A stretch of 64,000 nt of DNA from Streptomyces sp. NBC_00659 (GCF_036226925.1 NZ_CP109031.1:9424001-9488000); one strand, 5' to 3'; positions 55,003 to 64,000 are shown, counted from the stretch's first letter. Notes: a model not told the origin generated them from the letters alone. Made by a program: numbers and translations.

Positions 55003-55273
55003 TGAGAGGTCGTTTTCATCGGCAGAGTCTGTTTGATCCCAACATGCCGCTGTAACGAAACTCGGCTCTTGAGGCGCTGGTGTTCCTTGCGGTCGGTGCG
55101 GCGGAGTGAACGACCGTATCGCCTGTCTCATCCCGGCAAGCCTGTCTCATTCCAAAAAATAGCTATATCAGCGGTTCCCCTCGTCGTGCCGCATGCGGAA
55201 CCGACACGTAAGAGGCGCGAGTGCAGTTCCGAGGTGCATGTGGTGGCGCAAATTAGATGAAAACGACCTCTGA
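55003..55273. repeat. MITE-like unit with 18-bp inverted repeats
   Basis: TGAGAGGTCGTTTTCATC (55003-55020) and its complement with one mismatch (55256-55273) bound 271 bp without a gene. It cuts the flavoprotein gene, and the next IS begins inside its right repeat. Confidence 0.7.
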
Positions 55274-55286
55274 GCTTGTTCTTTAT

Positions 55287-56630
55287 CTACCAGGACCTGC
55301 CAGGCTTGCCGATGGCCTTGAGGGTCTCGGGGCGTTTGACGGTCTTGCCGACGTCGTAGCGGGGTGCCCGGTGTTTGTTCTTCGCGCCGGATGGCCGTCC
55401 GGGGCCGGTGCCGGTGGGTTTGGGAACACGGGTCGGACAGGCCAGGTGAGCGCGGATGTTCCTGAACCCCCGGCGGACCCGGGCCGGAGTGAGCCGGTCG
55501 GAGTTGGCGGGTTTCTCCCAGGGCCGGCGGAGGTCCGCGGCAAGCGGCCGGGCGAGCCGGAGTTGGGTGTGGGCGACGATCAGGATCCAGGTCCAGCGGT
55601 CCGCCGCCTCCGGGGTGCGGAGTTTCGGGGTGGTCCAGCCGAGGGTCTGCTTCGCGAAGCGGAAGGTGTGTTCCAGATCGAAGCGACGGAGAAATGCCTG
55701 CCAGCAACGGTCCACATCGTCCGGGGTGGCGCCGGTCTTCGAGGACCACAACCACACCGGCGGAGCGTCCCTTTCCTTCGACAGGTGCTCGACCTTCAGC
55801 CGGATCAACGTGCCCTCGACCAGAGGAAGTTCACCCTCGTGATCAAGCCATGAGGAGCGGTGGGTGAGCCGGAGGTGGACCCGGTCCCATGCCTGGGTCT
55901 CGGCCTTGCCGTAATTGGTGGTGTCCGTGACCGTGGTGATCGCGGGCTCAGGCCAGGTCTCCGGCTTCTTGAAGCGGAATTCCGGGCCGTGCTTGGGCGG
56001 ACGGCCATTGACGCCGTGCATCCTGGGCGGTTTCGGCAGACGCATGACGCGGTCGGAGCGGACCCGGCCGACCAACTCGACCGGAAGGTCGCGCAGGACC
56101 CAGGCCAGGTGGGTGACGTCGTAGCCGGCATCACTGACGATCACGATATGCGGGTCCCCGGCCTGCCACTGGCCCGCAGTGATGAGCCGTTCAACGACTC
56201 CCCGGAGCTGGTCAGCGGTGGCTGCTGTCGCGTCGTCGACCGGACCGAGCCGGACCGCGTCCAGGATCGCGGTCCAGGACGTGGCGCCGGGCTCCAGCAC
56301 AGCGACGAAGGAGTAGGGCCAGCCCGGGATGAACTGCGAGGCTGTTTTCGCACGGCCGTAGACGTGGCAGAACAGGCGCTCCGCCGAGCACGGTGCGTCC
56401 GATCGAAGCCACGGCGACACATCGACCGCCAGGACCAGGCGCCCGCCGTCGAAACGCGGCAGTCGCAGCCCGGCCAGCACCGTCCGTAGCCGTTCGGTGT
56501 CGATCCGGCCGTGGTTCAGGCCGCCGTACATCGCTCCGTGCCCACGACGATGCTCGGGCAACAACGTCAAGTCCACCGGCGACTTCACCGCACCGTCCGC
56601 ACACAGCACCGCGTCCACCAACTCGAACAA
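55287..56630 (-). CDS. Transposase, NF041680-type, copy 2
   Basis: 447 aa from TTG 56630; the real start may be GTG 56730, because the sequence upstream encodes the usual N-terminus (SRFRGEFYECLTARRDEL) with a one-base offset near 56715-56722. Landmarks: LVLAVDVSPWLRS, HIVIVSDAGYDVTHLAWVL, RSDRVMRLPKPP, FLRRFDLEHTFRFAKQTLGW, TPEAADRWTW. About 60% similar by eye to copy 1. The stop is at the left repeat. Confidence 0.85.
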   Translation of the reverse strand: MFELVDAVLCADGAVKSPVDLTLLPEHRRGHGAMYGGLNHGRIDTERLRTVLAGLRLPRFDGGRLVLAVDVSPWLRSDAPCSAERLFCHVYGRAKTASQFIPGWPYSFVAVLEPGATSWTAILDAVRLGPVDDATAATADQLRGVVERLITAGQWQAGDPHIVIVSDAGYDVTHLAWVLRDLPVELVGRVRSDRVMRLPKPPRMHGVNGRPPKHGPEFRFKKPETWPEPAITTVTDTTNYGKAETQAWDRVHLRLTHRSSWLDHEGELPLVEGTLIRLKVEHLSKERDAPPVWLWSSKTGATPDDVDRCWQAFLRRFDLEHTFRFAKQTLGWTTPKLRTPEAADRWTWILIVAHTQLRLARPLAADLRRPWEKPANSDRLTPARVRRGFRNIRAHLACPTRVPKPTGTGPGRPSGAKNKHRAPRYDVGKTVKRPETLKAIGKPGRSW

Positions 56631-56889
56631 CTCATCGCGCCGAGCGGTCAGACACTCGTAGAACTCGCCCCGGAAGCGTGACGCTTCCGCGAACGCCTCC
56701 CTCTGGACAGCATCCAGCCAGCAGACTCACCCTCACGGCCTTCGTCGTGGTCACGTGCACCTTGGTCGGAGCACATGATCAAACGGAGGCCGCCCCTACG
56801 TCCGGTGAATCCCCATGCGAGCGAATCCGTTCGAGACGCCATTCGAGACCGTGGCACCATGTACCGCATGACGACGAACCGAAAGGTCC

Positions 56890-57288
56890 ATGCCGCGTAG
56901 ACGGCCAGGACAGATCCGCGCCGGTGCCTTCGACAGCCACCGGACAACGGGTACAAGGCCAGTCATCGACGGCCTGTCTTCGCATGCACTGTCCGAGATC
57001 ATCCGTCTCGAGCACACCCGCAACTATCTGCAGCCAGGCGACGTCAGCGCGGCTGTGAGCCTGTGGAAGGACTACGTCCACCAGCCCGAGCATGATCTGT
57101 GGCACGACTACGAGTGGGGCAACGTGCACTGGTACTGCTGCGGCAACCCTCTCGAAGCACGAGCTCTCCTCGACACCGTGATGCAGGCCGTATCACCACG
57201 AAGCGCCCGCGAACTACGAAGGATCGTCAGCCGGTCAGACGCCGTCTGGAACCTTCCGACCCCGCCCTACGACGCTGACGGCAGATAA
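56890..57288 (+). CDS. Passenger gene of the NF041680-type IS
   Basis: 132 aa, divergent from the transposase and ending (TAA 57286-57288) inside the right repeat. Features: HALSEIIRLEHTRNYLQPGD, SLWKDYVHQPEHDLWHDYEW, GNVHWYCCGNPLEARALLDT. It is soluble, rich in Trp/His. No family was recognised. The mirrored arrangement with the IS630 passenger (stop inside the repeat) argues it is part of the element. Confidence 0.7.
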   Translation: MPRRRPGQIRAGAFDSHRTTGTRPVIDGLSSHALSEIIRLEHTRNYLQPGDVSAAVSLWKDYVHQPEHDLWHDYEWGNVHWYCCGNPLEARALLDTVMQAVSPRSARELRRIVSRSDAVWNLPTPPYDADGR

Positions 57289-57314
57289 AGAACAAGCTGA
57301 GGCGCGCGAGGTGG

Positions 57315-57521
57315 TCAGCGGGTCGAGATTTGGTAGTCGTCGACGGGTGGTGCTGCCCCGATGCCCCAGCCCTGGACGATTTGCGCTGCGGTGAGATTGG
57401 ACATTCTGACCTGTGCTGCAACGTTCTCGATCAAGTATGGCGGGGTCGATCGGCGGCGCGAGGCGCGAGTCCGTTGAGCTTGCCTGAATGCACGTTCTCG
57501 ATTGGGACGGCGGTAGGTCAT
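57315..57521 (-). CDS. Small basic hypothetical protein
   Basis: 68 aa from ATG 57521: MTYRRPNRERAFRQAQRTRA, then TPPYLIENVAAQVRMSNLTA. It ends 14 nt from the IS. Unknown; could be a truncated end of a longer gene. Confidence 0.4.
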   Translation of the reverse strand: MTYRRPNRERAFRQAQRTRASRRRSTPPYLIENVAAQVRMSNLTAAQIVQGWGIGAAPPVDDYQISTR

Positions 57522-57541
57522 GACGCCAGGATCGCAGGCGT

Positions 57542-57556
57542 TTAGACCTCGTCTAA
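57542..57556. promoter_or_regulatory. Palindrome TTAGAC-CTC-GTCTAA
   Basis: A perfect 6-3-6 inverted repeat upstream of the phosphatase gene; candidate operator, position only. Confidence 0.4.
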
Positions 57557-57777
57557 GGCGGTCGTCGCATACTGGTGGCCGACGCCCCCGGCAAGGTGAG
57601 CACGGTCCCGCCGGCCGCGGTATTCCCTCATGGTCAGCGTTCACCGCGCGATCCGCTGGTGTGGGCGAAGCGACCCCCGGTGTTATTCAATGAGGTGTGC
57701 GGTCAGGGATCTCGGTGCCCCGACGCACGGGTCCGAGTACAGCCCCGGCGCTGCGCCGGGGATTGCGAGAGAGCCGC

Positions 57778-59943
57778 ATGGACTCCACACCCTCCCCCTC
57801 GTCCTCTTCGCCGTTTGACCTGGTCAGCAGCGCCCTGGGGCGCTACGTCCCGCGCGGCGGAGCGGCAGCGGCGGCCGGTCCTGCGAACGCGCAGGGCGAC
57901 CGCACCACCCGCCAACGCGTACCCGACAATCCGGCAGCCGACCGTCAGGATCGGATTCTCGGCGTGGTCAACCTGGACAGGGATCTGAGAATCACCGGCT
58001 GCAATCTGGACGCCCCCGTATTCGCGGGTCTGGACGTCGAGGCCGGGAGTCCGTTCGCCGATCTCCTGCCCGCCGGGGACGTACCGACGGTCACACGGCG
58101 GTTGCGGCAGGTCCTGGAGATCGGTGAGGCGCACGTCGCCCGGATCCAGCGCCTGCGGCGCGGCGACGGGTCGGAGCTGGTGGTCTCGCTGAGCATTCTG
58201 CCCGCCGCGGCGCCTCAGGAGGGCTTGACCGTCTCCGTGATCGCCATGGCCAGGAGGCTGCACCTGTACGCCGCCGAGACCGCGATCGGCACCTCGCTGG
58301 ACATCGGCGAGACCGCGCAGTCGCTGGCGGAGTCCCTGCTGGCTTGGGGAGACGTGGCCGCCGTCGATCTCGACTTCGCCGTGTGGACGGGCGAGGGAGT
58401 CACCGAGCACGCGCAGGGGCGCATCCGGCTACGGCGGGCAGCCCTGGTGCCGGACCGGGCGTGGCCCGAGGGTTACGTGACTCCGGGCGGGGATCTTCCG
58501 AGCGACGCGAGTCGCCTGCTGGCACAGGCGGTACGGCGGGACGATGCCCCGCAACCCCTCGTCATACCCGACCGGGAGGCGGTCGAGCGGCTGCTCGGCA
58601 GTCAGCGAGTGATCCGTGCCCTGGTGCCCGGTGACCGGTCGGCGAGTGTGGCGTGCGTACCGCTGGTCCTGGACGGCGCGCCACCCGTCGTGCTGGGCCT
58701 GGCGGAGGTCTGGCGGCGGGCGGACCGCCCCTTCCGCGACAGCGAGTTGTTCGACCTGCAGGAACTGGTGGCCAGGACCGCACATCACGTCGACCTGGCC
58801 CGTCAACACCAGCGCGAGCACACCCAGGTGCTGGCGTTGCAGCGCCGGCTGCTGCCCCGGACCGGCGGCCATACCATTGAGATCGCCAGCGTCTACCAGC
58901 CCGCCACCCCCGACAGCGCGGGCGTCGGCGGCGACTGGGTGAACAGCTTTCCTCTCCCGGACGGCCGTACCGCGCTGGTGGTCGGTGACGTCGTCGGGCA
59001 CGGCCTGGGAGCCGCGGCAACCATGGGCCAGCTGAGCATGGAGGCCCGCGCGCTGTTGTCCGCGGGGTTGGCACCCGACGAGGTGCTGGAGCACCTGGAC
59101 GAGACCGTGACGCTGCTGGACGACGCGGAGTCCGGGCTGGCGGCCGGCTACAGCGCCCTCGGATCCACCTGCTGCATCGCCCTCTACGACCCGGTCAGCC
59201 ACCACGTGGTCCTCTCCAGCGCGGGCCACCTCCCTCCGGTCCTGGTGCTTCCGAACGGGCAAGCAGGCCCGCTCGCGGTCCGCCCTCACCCGGGCCTGGG
59301 CGCAGAGTTCGCGCTGCGGGAGCCGTTCGACGTGCACACGTTCGGCGCACCGCCGGGTTCCCTGCTCGCCCTCTACACCGACGGTCTGGTGGAGGATCCG
59401 GCCCTGTCGATCGACGAGGGCATCAGCAGGCTGGCGGAAACCGTGTCCTCGGTGCACCCCTGGGATGCCCTGCAGCAGGCCGCACGGCACGTCGTCTCCG
59501 CGCTGGCGCCCGTGCGCCAGCGCGACGACGTGACCCTGCTGCTCGCGCGCATGATCGGCTACCGCAAGGGGGACACCGCGACCTGGCGGCTGCCCGCTCG
59601 CGACGACGCGCCCGCCCGTGCCCGCGCGCACGTCTCCGCACTGCTGCGGCAGTGGCACACCAGGAGCGACACCCAGGACGACGTGGCGCTGCTGGTCAGC
59701 GAGCTGGTGACGAACGCGGTGCGCTTTGCCGCCGGTCCCATCACGATACGACTGATCAGGGCCGGTGGTCACGGCCTGCTGTGCGAGGTGGGCGACACCG
59801 GCAACGGCAGGCCGCGTCTGAGTCGGGGCGGCCTCATCGACGACGGCGGGCGTGGCCTGCACATCGTGCACCGGCTCACCACCCGCTGGGGGGTGCGGTG
59901 GACGGAGACCGGCAAGGTGGTCTGGGCGGAAGTCGCAAGATGA
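57778..59943 (+). CDS. PAS-GAF-PP2C(SpoIIE)-HATPase regulator
   Basis: 721 aa from ATG 57778. A PAS-like fold (about 55-150), a GAF-like region (160-335), the PP2C/SpoIIE phosphatase domain (345-570: VGGDWVNSFPLPDGR, ALVVGDVVGHGLGAA, YSALGSTCCIALYDP, RQRDDVTLLLAR with metal-binding Asp) and a C-terminal HATPase domain (ALLVSELVTNAVRFAAGP, GDTGNGRPR, GGRGLHIVHRL). Such proteins control sigma factors through antagonists and are abundant in Streptomyces. The fusion of phosphatase and kinase-like ATPase gives opposing activities in one chain. Confidence 0.9.
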   Translation: MDSTPSPSSSSPFDLVSSALGRYVPRGGAAAAAGPANAQGDRTTRQRVPDNPAADRQDRILGVVNLDRDLRITGCNLDAPVFAGLDVEAGSPFADLLPAGDVPTVTRRLRQVLEIGEAHVARIQRLRRGDGSELVVSLSILPAAAPQEGLTVSVIAMARRLHLYAAETAIGTSLDIGETAQSLAESLLAWGDVAAVDLDFAVWTGEGVTEHAQGRIRLRRAALVPDRAWPEGYVTPGGDLPSDASRLLAQAVRRDDAPQPLVIPDREAVERLLGSQRVIRALVPGDRSASVACVPLVLDGAPPVVLGLAEVWRRADRPFRDSELFDLQELVARTAHHVDLARQHQREHTQVLALQRRLLPRTGGHTIEIASVYQPATPDSAGVGGDWVNSFPLPDGRTALVVGDVVGHGLGAAATMGQLSMEARALLSAGLAPDEVLEHLDETVTLLDDAESGLAAGYSALGSTCCIALYDPVSHHVVLSSAGHLPPVLVLPNGQAGPLAVRPHPGLGAEFALREPFDVHTFGAPPGSLLALYTDGLVEDPALSIDEGISRLAETVSSVHPWDALQQAARHVVSALAPVRQRDDVTLLLARMIGYRKGDTATWRLPARDDAPARARAHVSALLRQWHTRSDTQDDVALLVSELVTNAVRFAAGPITIRLIRAGGHGLLCEVGDTGNGRPRLSRGGLIDDGGRGLHIVHRLTTRWGVRWTETGKVVWAEVAR

Positions 59944-60103
59944 CGCGGCTGCGGGGCGGGGCGCGGCCGGGCGTACGCGAGGGCAGGGGCGGCGTGCGCG
60001 TCAGCCGGCGCCACCGACGGTACGAACGGCGCCCTCGGTGGTATCGGTGGCGTGACCGGTGATGCGGGCGGCCCGTTCGCTGTTGGGGTGGCGCGGGCTC
60101 TCA

Positions 60104-61288
60104 CTACAGCCACTCCCCTTCCAGGGCGGTGGCGGTGAGGCCCGGTGCCGCCGCGTACAGGACGGCGCGACTGCCCGACTTCTGTCCGGCGTCGTGCGCC
60201 CGCCTCAGGATGTCGAACACGGCGGCGCCTCCGCGGTTGCCGCTGGTGTAGCTGTCCCGGCTGTAGTCCAGCAACCCGGACGGCCATGCGTCGGGCATCG
60301 TCTGCTCCATGTACTCCAGCACCCGGGTCCCGCCGGGGTGCGCGAGCAGCACGTCGGGGTGCCAGGAGTCGGGGTCGTCCTGGTAACGGACGCGCAGCCA
60401 CTCCCACATCGCGGTGACCGTCTCCTGTACGGCGCGCGGCCCGCGCCGGTCCATCACGAAGTGGGTGCCGTCCGCCCGTGTTTCCAGGCAGTGCAGGTCT
60501 TGGGTGTCGGGCACGGTGTGGTGCCAGGCCGCGTCCAGCCGCAGCACCGACTCGCGCCTCGGGCGGCCCGTGACCACCGCGGCGACAGCGGTGTCCGCGA
60601 ACAGCAACCGGACGATCAGGGACTCGAGGGTGTCGTCCGCGGGCTGGTAGGTCGTGCTCAGCGCTTCCGCGATCACGACCAGGACCACCCGATCGGGGTC
60701 CGCGGCCACGAGATCAGCCGCCAGGGCCAGGGAGCGGGTCCCCGCGACACAGGCCCACTGCGTGGCTGGCAGCAGCATCACGTCGTTGCGGAGCGCAAGC
60801 TTGTTGGCCAGGGCGATGTCCAGACCGGGCAGCGCCGGGGTGGTGGAGTGACTGGTGATCAGGCAGTCGATGTCTGCGGCGTCCAGCCCGGCGATCTGCA
60901 GGGCCCCGCGCGCCGCACGCTCCCCGTAGGACTGCACGGCCTCCCAGGCCGGAGCGGTGCGCTCCTGGACGGTCTGCGGCGCGGGTATCGACTCGAGCGC
61001 GGCGATCACGCGGTCCACGTCCTGCTGGGTGAACCCGTCGCGTGCCAGCGCCTCTTGGGCGGTCCCGATGCCGACAGCCTGCAGGCCGCTGCCGTCGCCG
61101 GGCGCGACGGCGGTCTCCAACGGCAGCATCCACCCGCGGGTCTCGATGCCCGTACTGGCCGCGATGCCGTCGATCCGCGGCGCCCACGCCGCATGCGGGT
61201 GCCGGGCGCGCACCTCCGCCACGATCTGGCGGGTCTCCACGGTGTGCTCGCCGTGTATCACGGCAGGAGGACAGAGGTATGCGGCCAT
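60104..61288 (-). CDS. Type III polyketide synthase
   Basis: 394 aa from ATG 61288 (GGAAAGGTG upstream). Catalytic triad: Cys180 in TQWACVAGTRSLA, His317 in LLAHPGGTRVLEY, Asn351 in TSGNRGGAAVFDIL. The N-terminus MAAYLCPPAVIHGEHTVETR resembles germicidin/alkylresorcinol-type synthases, which condense acyl-CoA starters with malonyl-CoA to pyrones or resorcinols. The end (APGLTATALEGEWL) varies from the family GPG-F loop. Starter and product not predictable by eye. Confidence 0.88.
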   Translation of the reverse strand: MAAYLCPPAVIHGEHTVETRQIVAEVRARHPHAAWAPRIDGIAASTGIETRGWMLPLETAVAPGDGSGLQAVGIGTAQEALARDGFTQQDVDRVIAALESIPAPQTVQERTAPAWEAVQSYGERAARGALQIAGLDAADIDCLITSHSTTPALPGLDIALANKLALRNDVMLLPATQWACVAGTRSLALAADLVAADPDRVVLVVIAEALSTTYQPADDTLESLIVRLLFADTAVAAVVTGRPRRESVLRLDAAWHHTVPDTQDLHCLETRADGTHFVMDRRGPRAVQETVTAMWEWLRVRYQDDPDSWHPDVLLAHPGGTRVLEYMEQTMPDAWPSGLLDYSRDSYTSGNRGGAAVFDILRRAHDAGQKSGSRAVLYAAAPGLTATALEGEWL

Positions 61289-61589
61289 GATGGGCACCTT
61301 TCCAAGGGAACAAGGAGGAACGTCACGAGGGCTGCGTCATGGGCCGCTTCGGAACTTCGCGCCCATGCAGACGGGCTCCACTTCGGGAGTCGCTGTCCAG
61401 GTCGAGCATGGACACGAAAGGGACATTTGCGCTGTGACTAAGACAACTTAGGTGATCCTCGGGGGCGTGATGCGGCACACACCGCCGAAACAGAGGGGCC
61501 CTCGGGGCGGTTCCGTAGGCCTTACCTGACTCACCGTCAGCAAGGGGGCTTGTCAGGTCCGGGCGCGCACCGTCGGCGGGCTGGTGTTG
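61289..61589. other. Promoter region, no gene
   Basis: Upstream region of the synthase. AAGGAGGAA at 61308 is a good ribosome site but is followed by no start on the plus strand. Confidence 0.4.
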
Positions 61590-61745
61590 GCGCCCGCCGT
61601 GACGGTCCCGCGGAGGCGGCCCTGCCGGAGGCCACCCGGCTGATGACGCGACACGGCATCGAATGACTCCCGCTGGTCGACGAAAAGGACCGGCTCGTCG
61701 ATATCGTCAGCTGCCGTGACCTGTTCCAGGTCTTCCTGCGCTCTG
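61590..61745 (+). pseudogene. CBS-domain protein remnant
   Basis: ALPEATRLMTRHGIE, an in-frame TGA, then LPLVDEKDRLVDIVSCRDLF QVFLR, the typical CBS beta-alpha-beta end. The nonsense codon and missing N-terminal half mark a pseudogene. Confidence 0.55.
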
Positions 61746-61814
61746 CTGAATCGAGCCAGGGCGGCAGGGGGCCGGCGTCGCGATTGTCGAGCATGGCGGC
61801 GAACCGGCGGCCTG

Positions 61815-62720
61815 GTGTCACCCACCGAAGTCCCACTCCTCGACCTCAGTACCGTCGTCACCGCAGTTCAGCGGGTAGTAGGGCACTTCCCCAAGGCGCG
61901 TACCGCACAGACTTCCGGCAGTTCTCTCCCATCCGTCCTCCGTGAACTCGGGCAACCGCATCGCACCATTGCCGTAACCCTCCATCCACCCGATGCCGAA
62001 CGGAGCCAGCGCCGTCTCCCCGGTATTGAGCAGCCGATCATCCCTTCAAAGGATCCGCACCCAATTTCGACGGTCGCCGACCTGCGGAGATATCTGGTCG
62101 CGGTGCCTGATCCACGGGCTCGTCGCGGCATCCGTCATCCGTGGACAGCCCTGCTGACCGCCGCAGCCGCTGCCGTACTGTCCGGCGCCGCTTCGATCAC
62201 GGCGATCGGCGAGTGGGTCGCGGACGCGCCGCAGCGCGTCCTGTCCCGGATCGGGTTCCGCCCCGACCCGCTGACCGGTCTCCTCCGCGTACCGCACCCC
62301 ACGACCCTCCGCCTCGTCCTGGCCGCAGCGGACGGCGACGCCCTGGACCGGGCTGTCGGCCTCTTCCTCGCCGAACGCCAGAAGCCGGGGCCCGGCCGGC
62401 GGGTCATCGCCGTCGACGGCAAAACACTTCGGGGCTCCCGCACCGCGAAGCGGCCAGCCGTCGCACTGATCGCGGCGATGCCCCACACCGGCCAGGTCCT
62501 CGCCCAACGGCAGATCGACGACAAGAGCAACGAGACCCCGGCCTTCGCCCCGCTCCTGGACGGCATCGACCTGACCGGCGCGGTGATCACCGCCGACGCT
62601 CTCCACAGCCAGCACGATCACGCCTCCTACCTGCGCGAACGCGGCGCCCACCACCTGGCCGTCGTCAAAGGGAACCACCCCGCGCTGTACGAGAGGGTCC
62701 GCGGGCCCGCAGTTCGGTGA
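61815..62720 (+). pseudogene. ISAs1-family transposase, C-terminal part lost
   Basis: The middle of the family is clear: TVADLRRYLVAVPDPRARRG, TAAAAAVLSGAASITAIGEW, RRVIAVDGKTLRGSRTAKRP (Asp), QVLAQRQIDDKSNETPAFAP, AVITADALHSQHDHASYLRE and AVVKGNHPALYERVR. At about 62693 similarity stops; the remaining C-terminal third with the last acidic residue is gone. The N-terminal 60 codons of the open frame are unconvincing. Confidence 0.8.
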
Positions 62721-62886
62721 CCAGCCCGCCGGCGGGCAGGCCGTGCTGCTGCCCAGCCGCCGGCACACCATCGAGGGCGGGCGGCGTCCGGCCTGTGTGG
62801 TCACCCTGCGCGACGGAGACCAGCGTCCGGAACCCGTCCCACTTCGGCTCCGCAGCGCAGCCCGGTCGTCGATCGGGCTCGGGCAC
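62700..62886 (-). pseudogene. Possible ATP-dependent DNA ligase fragment
   Basis: The minus frame reads CAAEPKWDGFRTLVSV; EPKWDGFR resembles the nucleotidyl-lysine motif (KxDGxR) of ATP-dependent DNA ligases. The next residues do not match, so it is a short remnant at best. Confidence 0.4.
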
Positions 62887-63601
62887 GGGGGGCGCTCGGC
62901 ATCGGTTCTGGCAGCATCCACGTCGCAGTGGATGCCTTCCACCAGATGTCCCGGTGCTGTCCTCTTGCCTTTACGCGGGGACCGAGGCGAGGGCGTGTTC
63001 GTCGCCCGGCGCCGCGAGGTGGCGTCCGGCGTCCGGGGCGGCCTGGCAGCCGCTGGCGGCGGCGGTGATGGCCTGGCGGTAGGTGTGGTCGACGACGTCA
63101 CGGCATATACGCCGGCGGCCTCGACGTGCTCCTGCGCACGGTCACCGCCGCCTGACTGCACCCCCCGCACGCCGGGCACCGAAAGGGTTGTGGGGAAAGT
63201 CAGTGACATCCCTCACGTGCCCGGTCCCATCAACGTGCCGCGATAGTACGTGGCGTGTGGCTGATATAAGCGGATCTGGCATACGGAAGCAGGCATACGC
63301 GGCATCTCGGCCGAGGTCACCGGCCCGGGTCACCGGCCTCGAGCCGCCGGACCGCCTCTGCCGCCCTTCTGACGGAGTGTGAGGCGCCGTCGGCGTCCGG
63401 AGCGGCGGCCCGGCATAATCCCGGGCCGGATTCAAGGGTGCCCTCGCCTACTAGGCGAGGTAGTGGAAGCCCCCGTTGTCGTGCCCTCCTGCGGCTTTTA
63501 ACAATGGCGGCCCCGCAAGGCGTCCCCGCAGGTCAAGCGCAGTATCTGTGCGAAACCGAGCCCGCCGGAGGCGCAAGGAGAGTCGACCGAACGAGGTCCG
63601 C
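62887..63601. other. No supported gene
   Basis: GC-rich sequence with overlapping frames on both strands and no family match. The last 60 nt hold the ribosome site (GAGG) of the terminal secreted gene. Confidence 0.45.
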
Positions 63602-64000
63602 ATGAGGAACCACCGGAAGCACGGCAGGAAGACGCGCCGCCGGCCCATAGTCGTCGCCGTCCTGGCGATGGGCGCGGTGGCGGTGCCGTCGGCCGCCATG
63701 GCGTGCATGGGCGACGAAGGAGCCGAGGCCGTCACCGCCACGGCCAGCGGTCCCTGGACGGACGGGAGGAAAGCGTCCTGGGACGGACACCGGACGGACG
63801 GGAGGAAGGAGTCCTGGGACGGGCACCGGGGGCGGGACGTCCGGACCGCGAAGCCCACGGCGACGGCTTCGCCCCCGGCCTCGCCGACGACCTCTCCCAG
63901 GACTGAGGCGCCCGCCCCGGAGAAGTCCAAGGCACCCGTCTCGAAGGCGATTACCCCGCCCGCCCCGACGAGGACCGCCGCCGCGCCGAAGCCGACCGCC
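63602..64000 (+). CDS. Secreted protein with a basic repeat, partial (runs off the right edge)
   Basis: From ATG 63602 (GAGG upstream): a twin-basic N-region (MRNHRKHGRKTRRRP), a hydrophobic segment (IVVAVLAMGAVAVPSAAMA) with cleavage near AMA-CM, then SWDGHRTDGRKESWDGHR, where the unit SWDGHR and TDGRK is repeated twice, followed by Thr/Ala/Pro-rich linker. The domain carried beyond the edge is unknown; CAP or cell-wall domains are common after such linkers. Confidence 0.55.
   Translation, partial: MRNHRKHGRKTRRRPIVVAVLAMGAVAVPSAAMACMGDEGAEAVTATASGPWTDGRKASWDGHRTDGRKESWDGHRGRDVRTAKPTATASPPASPTTSPRTEAPAPEKSKAPVSKAITPPAPTRTAAAPKPTA

Larger units (their letters stand above)
55271..57300. mobile_element. 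NF041680-type insertion sequence, copy 2, with passenger
   Basis: 16-bp inverted repeats AGCTTGTTCTTTATCT at 55273-55288 and its complement at 57283-57298 bound a transposase (minus strand) and a second gene (plus strand). The termini are different from those of copy 1, and no duplication is evident. Confidence 0.8.

Overview
The window is high-GC actinobacterial DNA, almost certainly from a Streptomyces or close relative. The evidence is G/C at third codon positions, GTG and TTG starts, an SpoIIE-type phosphatase fused to an anti-sigma ATPase, a type III polyketide synthase, an M28 aminopeptidase with a P-domain, and transposases typical of that genus. It is an accessory region. I count about fifteen insertion sequences or IS fragments, many genes cut by an IS, and many one-base frameshifts. 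No housekeeping gene is present.

Layout. 1-3.6 kb: a partial gene, then four plus-strand genes (secreted peptidoglycan-binding protein, cutinase-like serine esterase, zinc-ribbon TM2 protein, zinc-ribbon membrane protein). 3.6-23 kb: an IS archipelago (NF041680-type, IS630, IS6, IS21, ISL3, several IS5, a second IS630) around a secreted PET-hydrolase-like polyesterase, a methyltransferase pair and, at 19.0-21.9 kb, a two-gene membrane NTPase plus TPR system. 23-28 kb: a DUF6461 protein, a 40-bp perfect palindrome, a translationally coupled trio (small membrane protein, frameshifted sigma-like factor, unusual Arg/Asp/Leu repeat protein) and fragments of an IS630 and a nuclease. 28.8-38.5 kb: epoxide hydrolase with a divergent WYL regulator, a YdeI-family protein, then many small genes typical of integrative elements or plasmids, several broken. 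38.7-42.9 kb: an IS1182 abutted by an ISL3 that carries a DUF4259 passenger. 43-54 kb: small secreted and membrane genes, a DUF1062 pseudogene, PPOX-family oxidase, aminopeptidase, an IS200/IS605 element lying in an IS5 remnant, DUF1877, an ECF sigma factor with a probable partner, and a tRNA-Gly 3' fragment. 54.5-57.3 kb: a broken flavoprotein, a MITE-like inverted-repeat unit, and a second NF041680-type IS carrying a passenger gene. 57.7-64 kb: PAS-GAF-PP2C-HATPase regulator, type III PKS, an ISAs1 fragment, a probable ligase fragment, and the start of a secreted protein that runs off the end.

Three points tie the region together. First, three ISs of different families (IS630, ISL3, NF041680-type) each hold a second non-transposase gene inside their terminal repeats; in two of them both stop codons lie in or at the edge of the terminal inverted repeats. 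Second, two transposases appear to need -1 ribosomal frameshifting, one at a canonical C CCA AAA heptamer. Third, the NTPase/TPR pair is a plausible split STAND-type sensor in an island-like setting, and its TPR gene now ends in a stop codon made at an IS junction. Product names rest on sequence features seen by eye; no database search was run.
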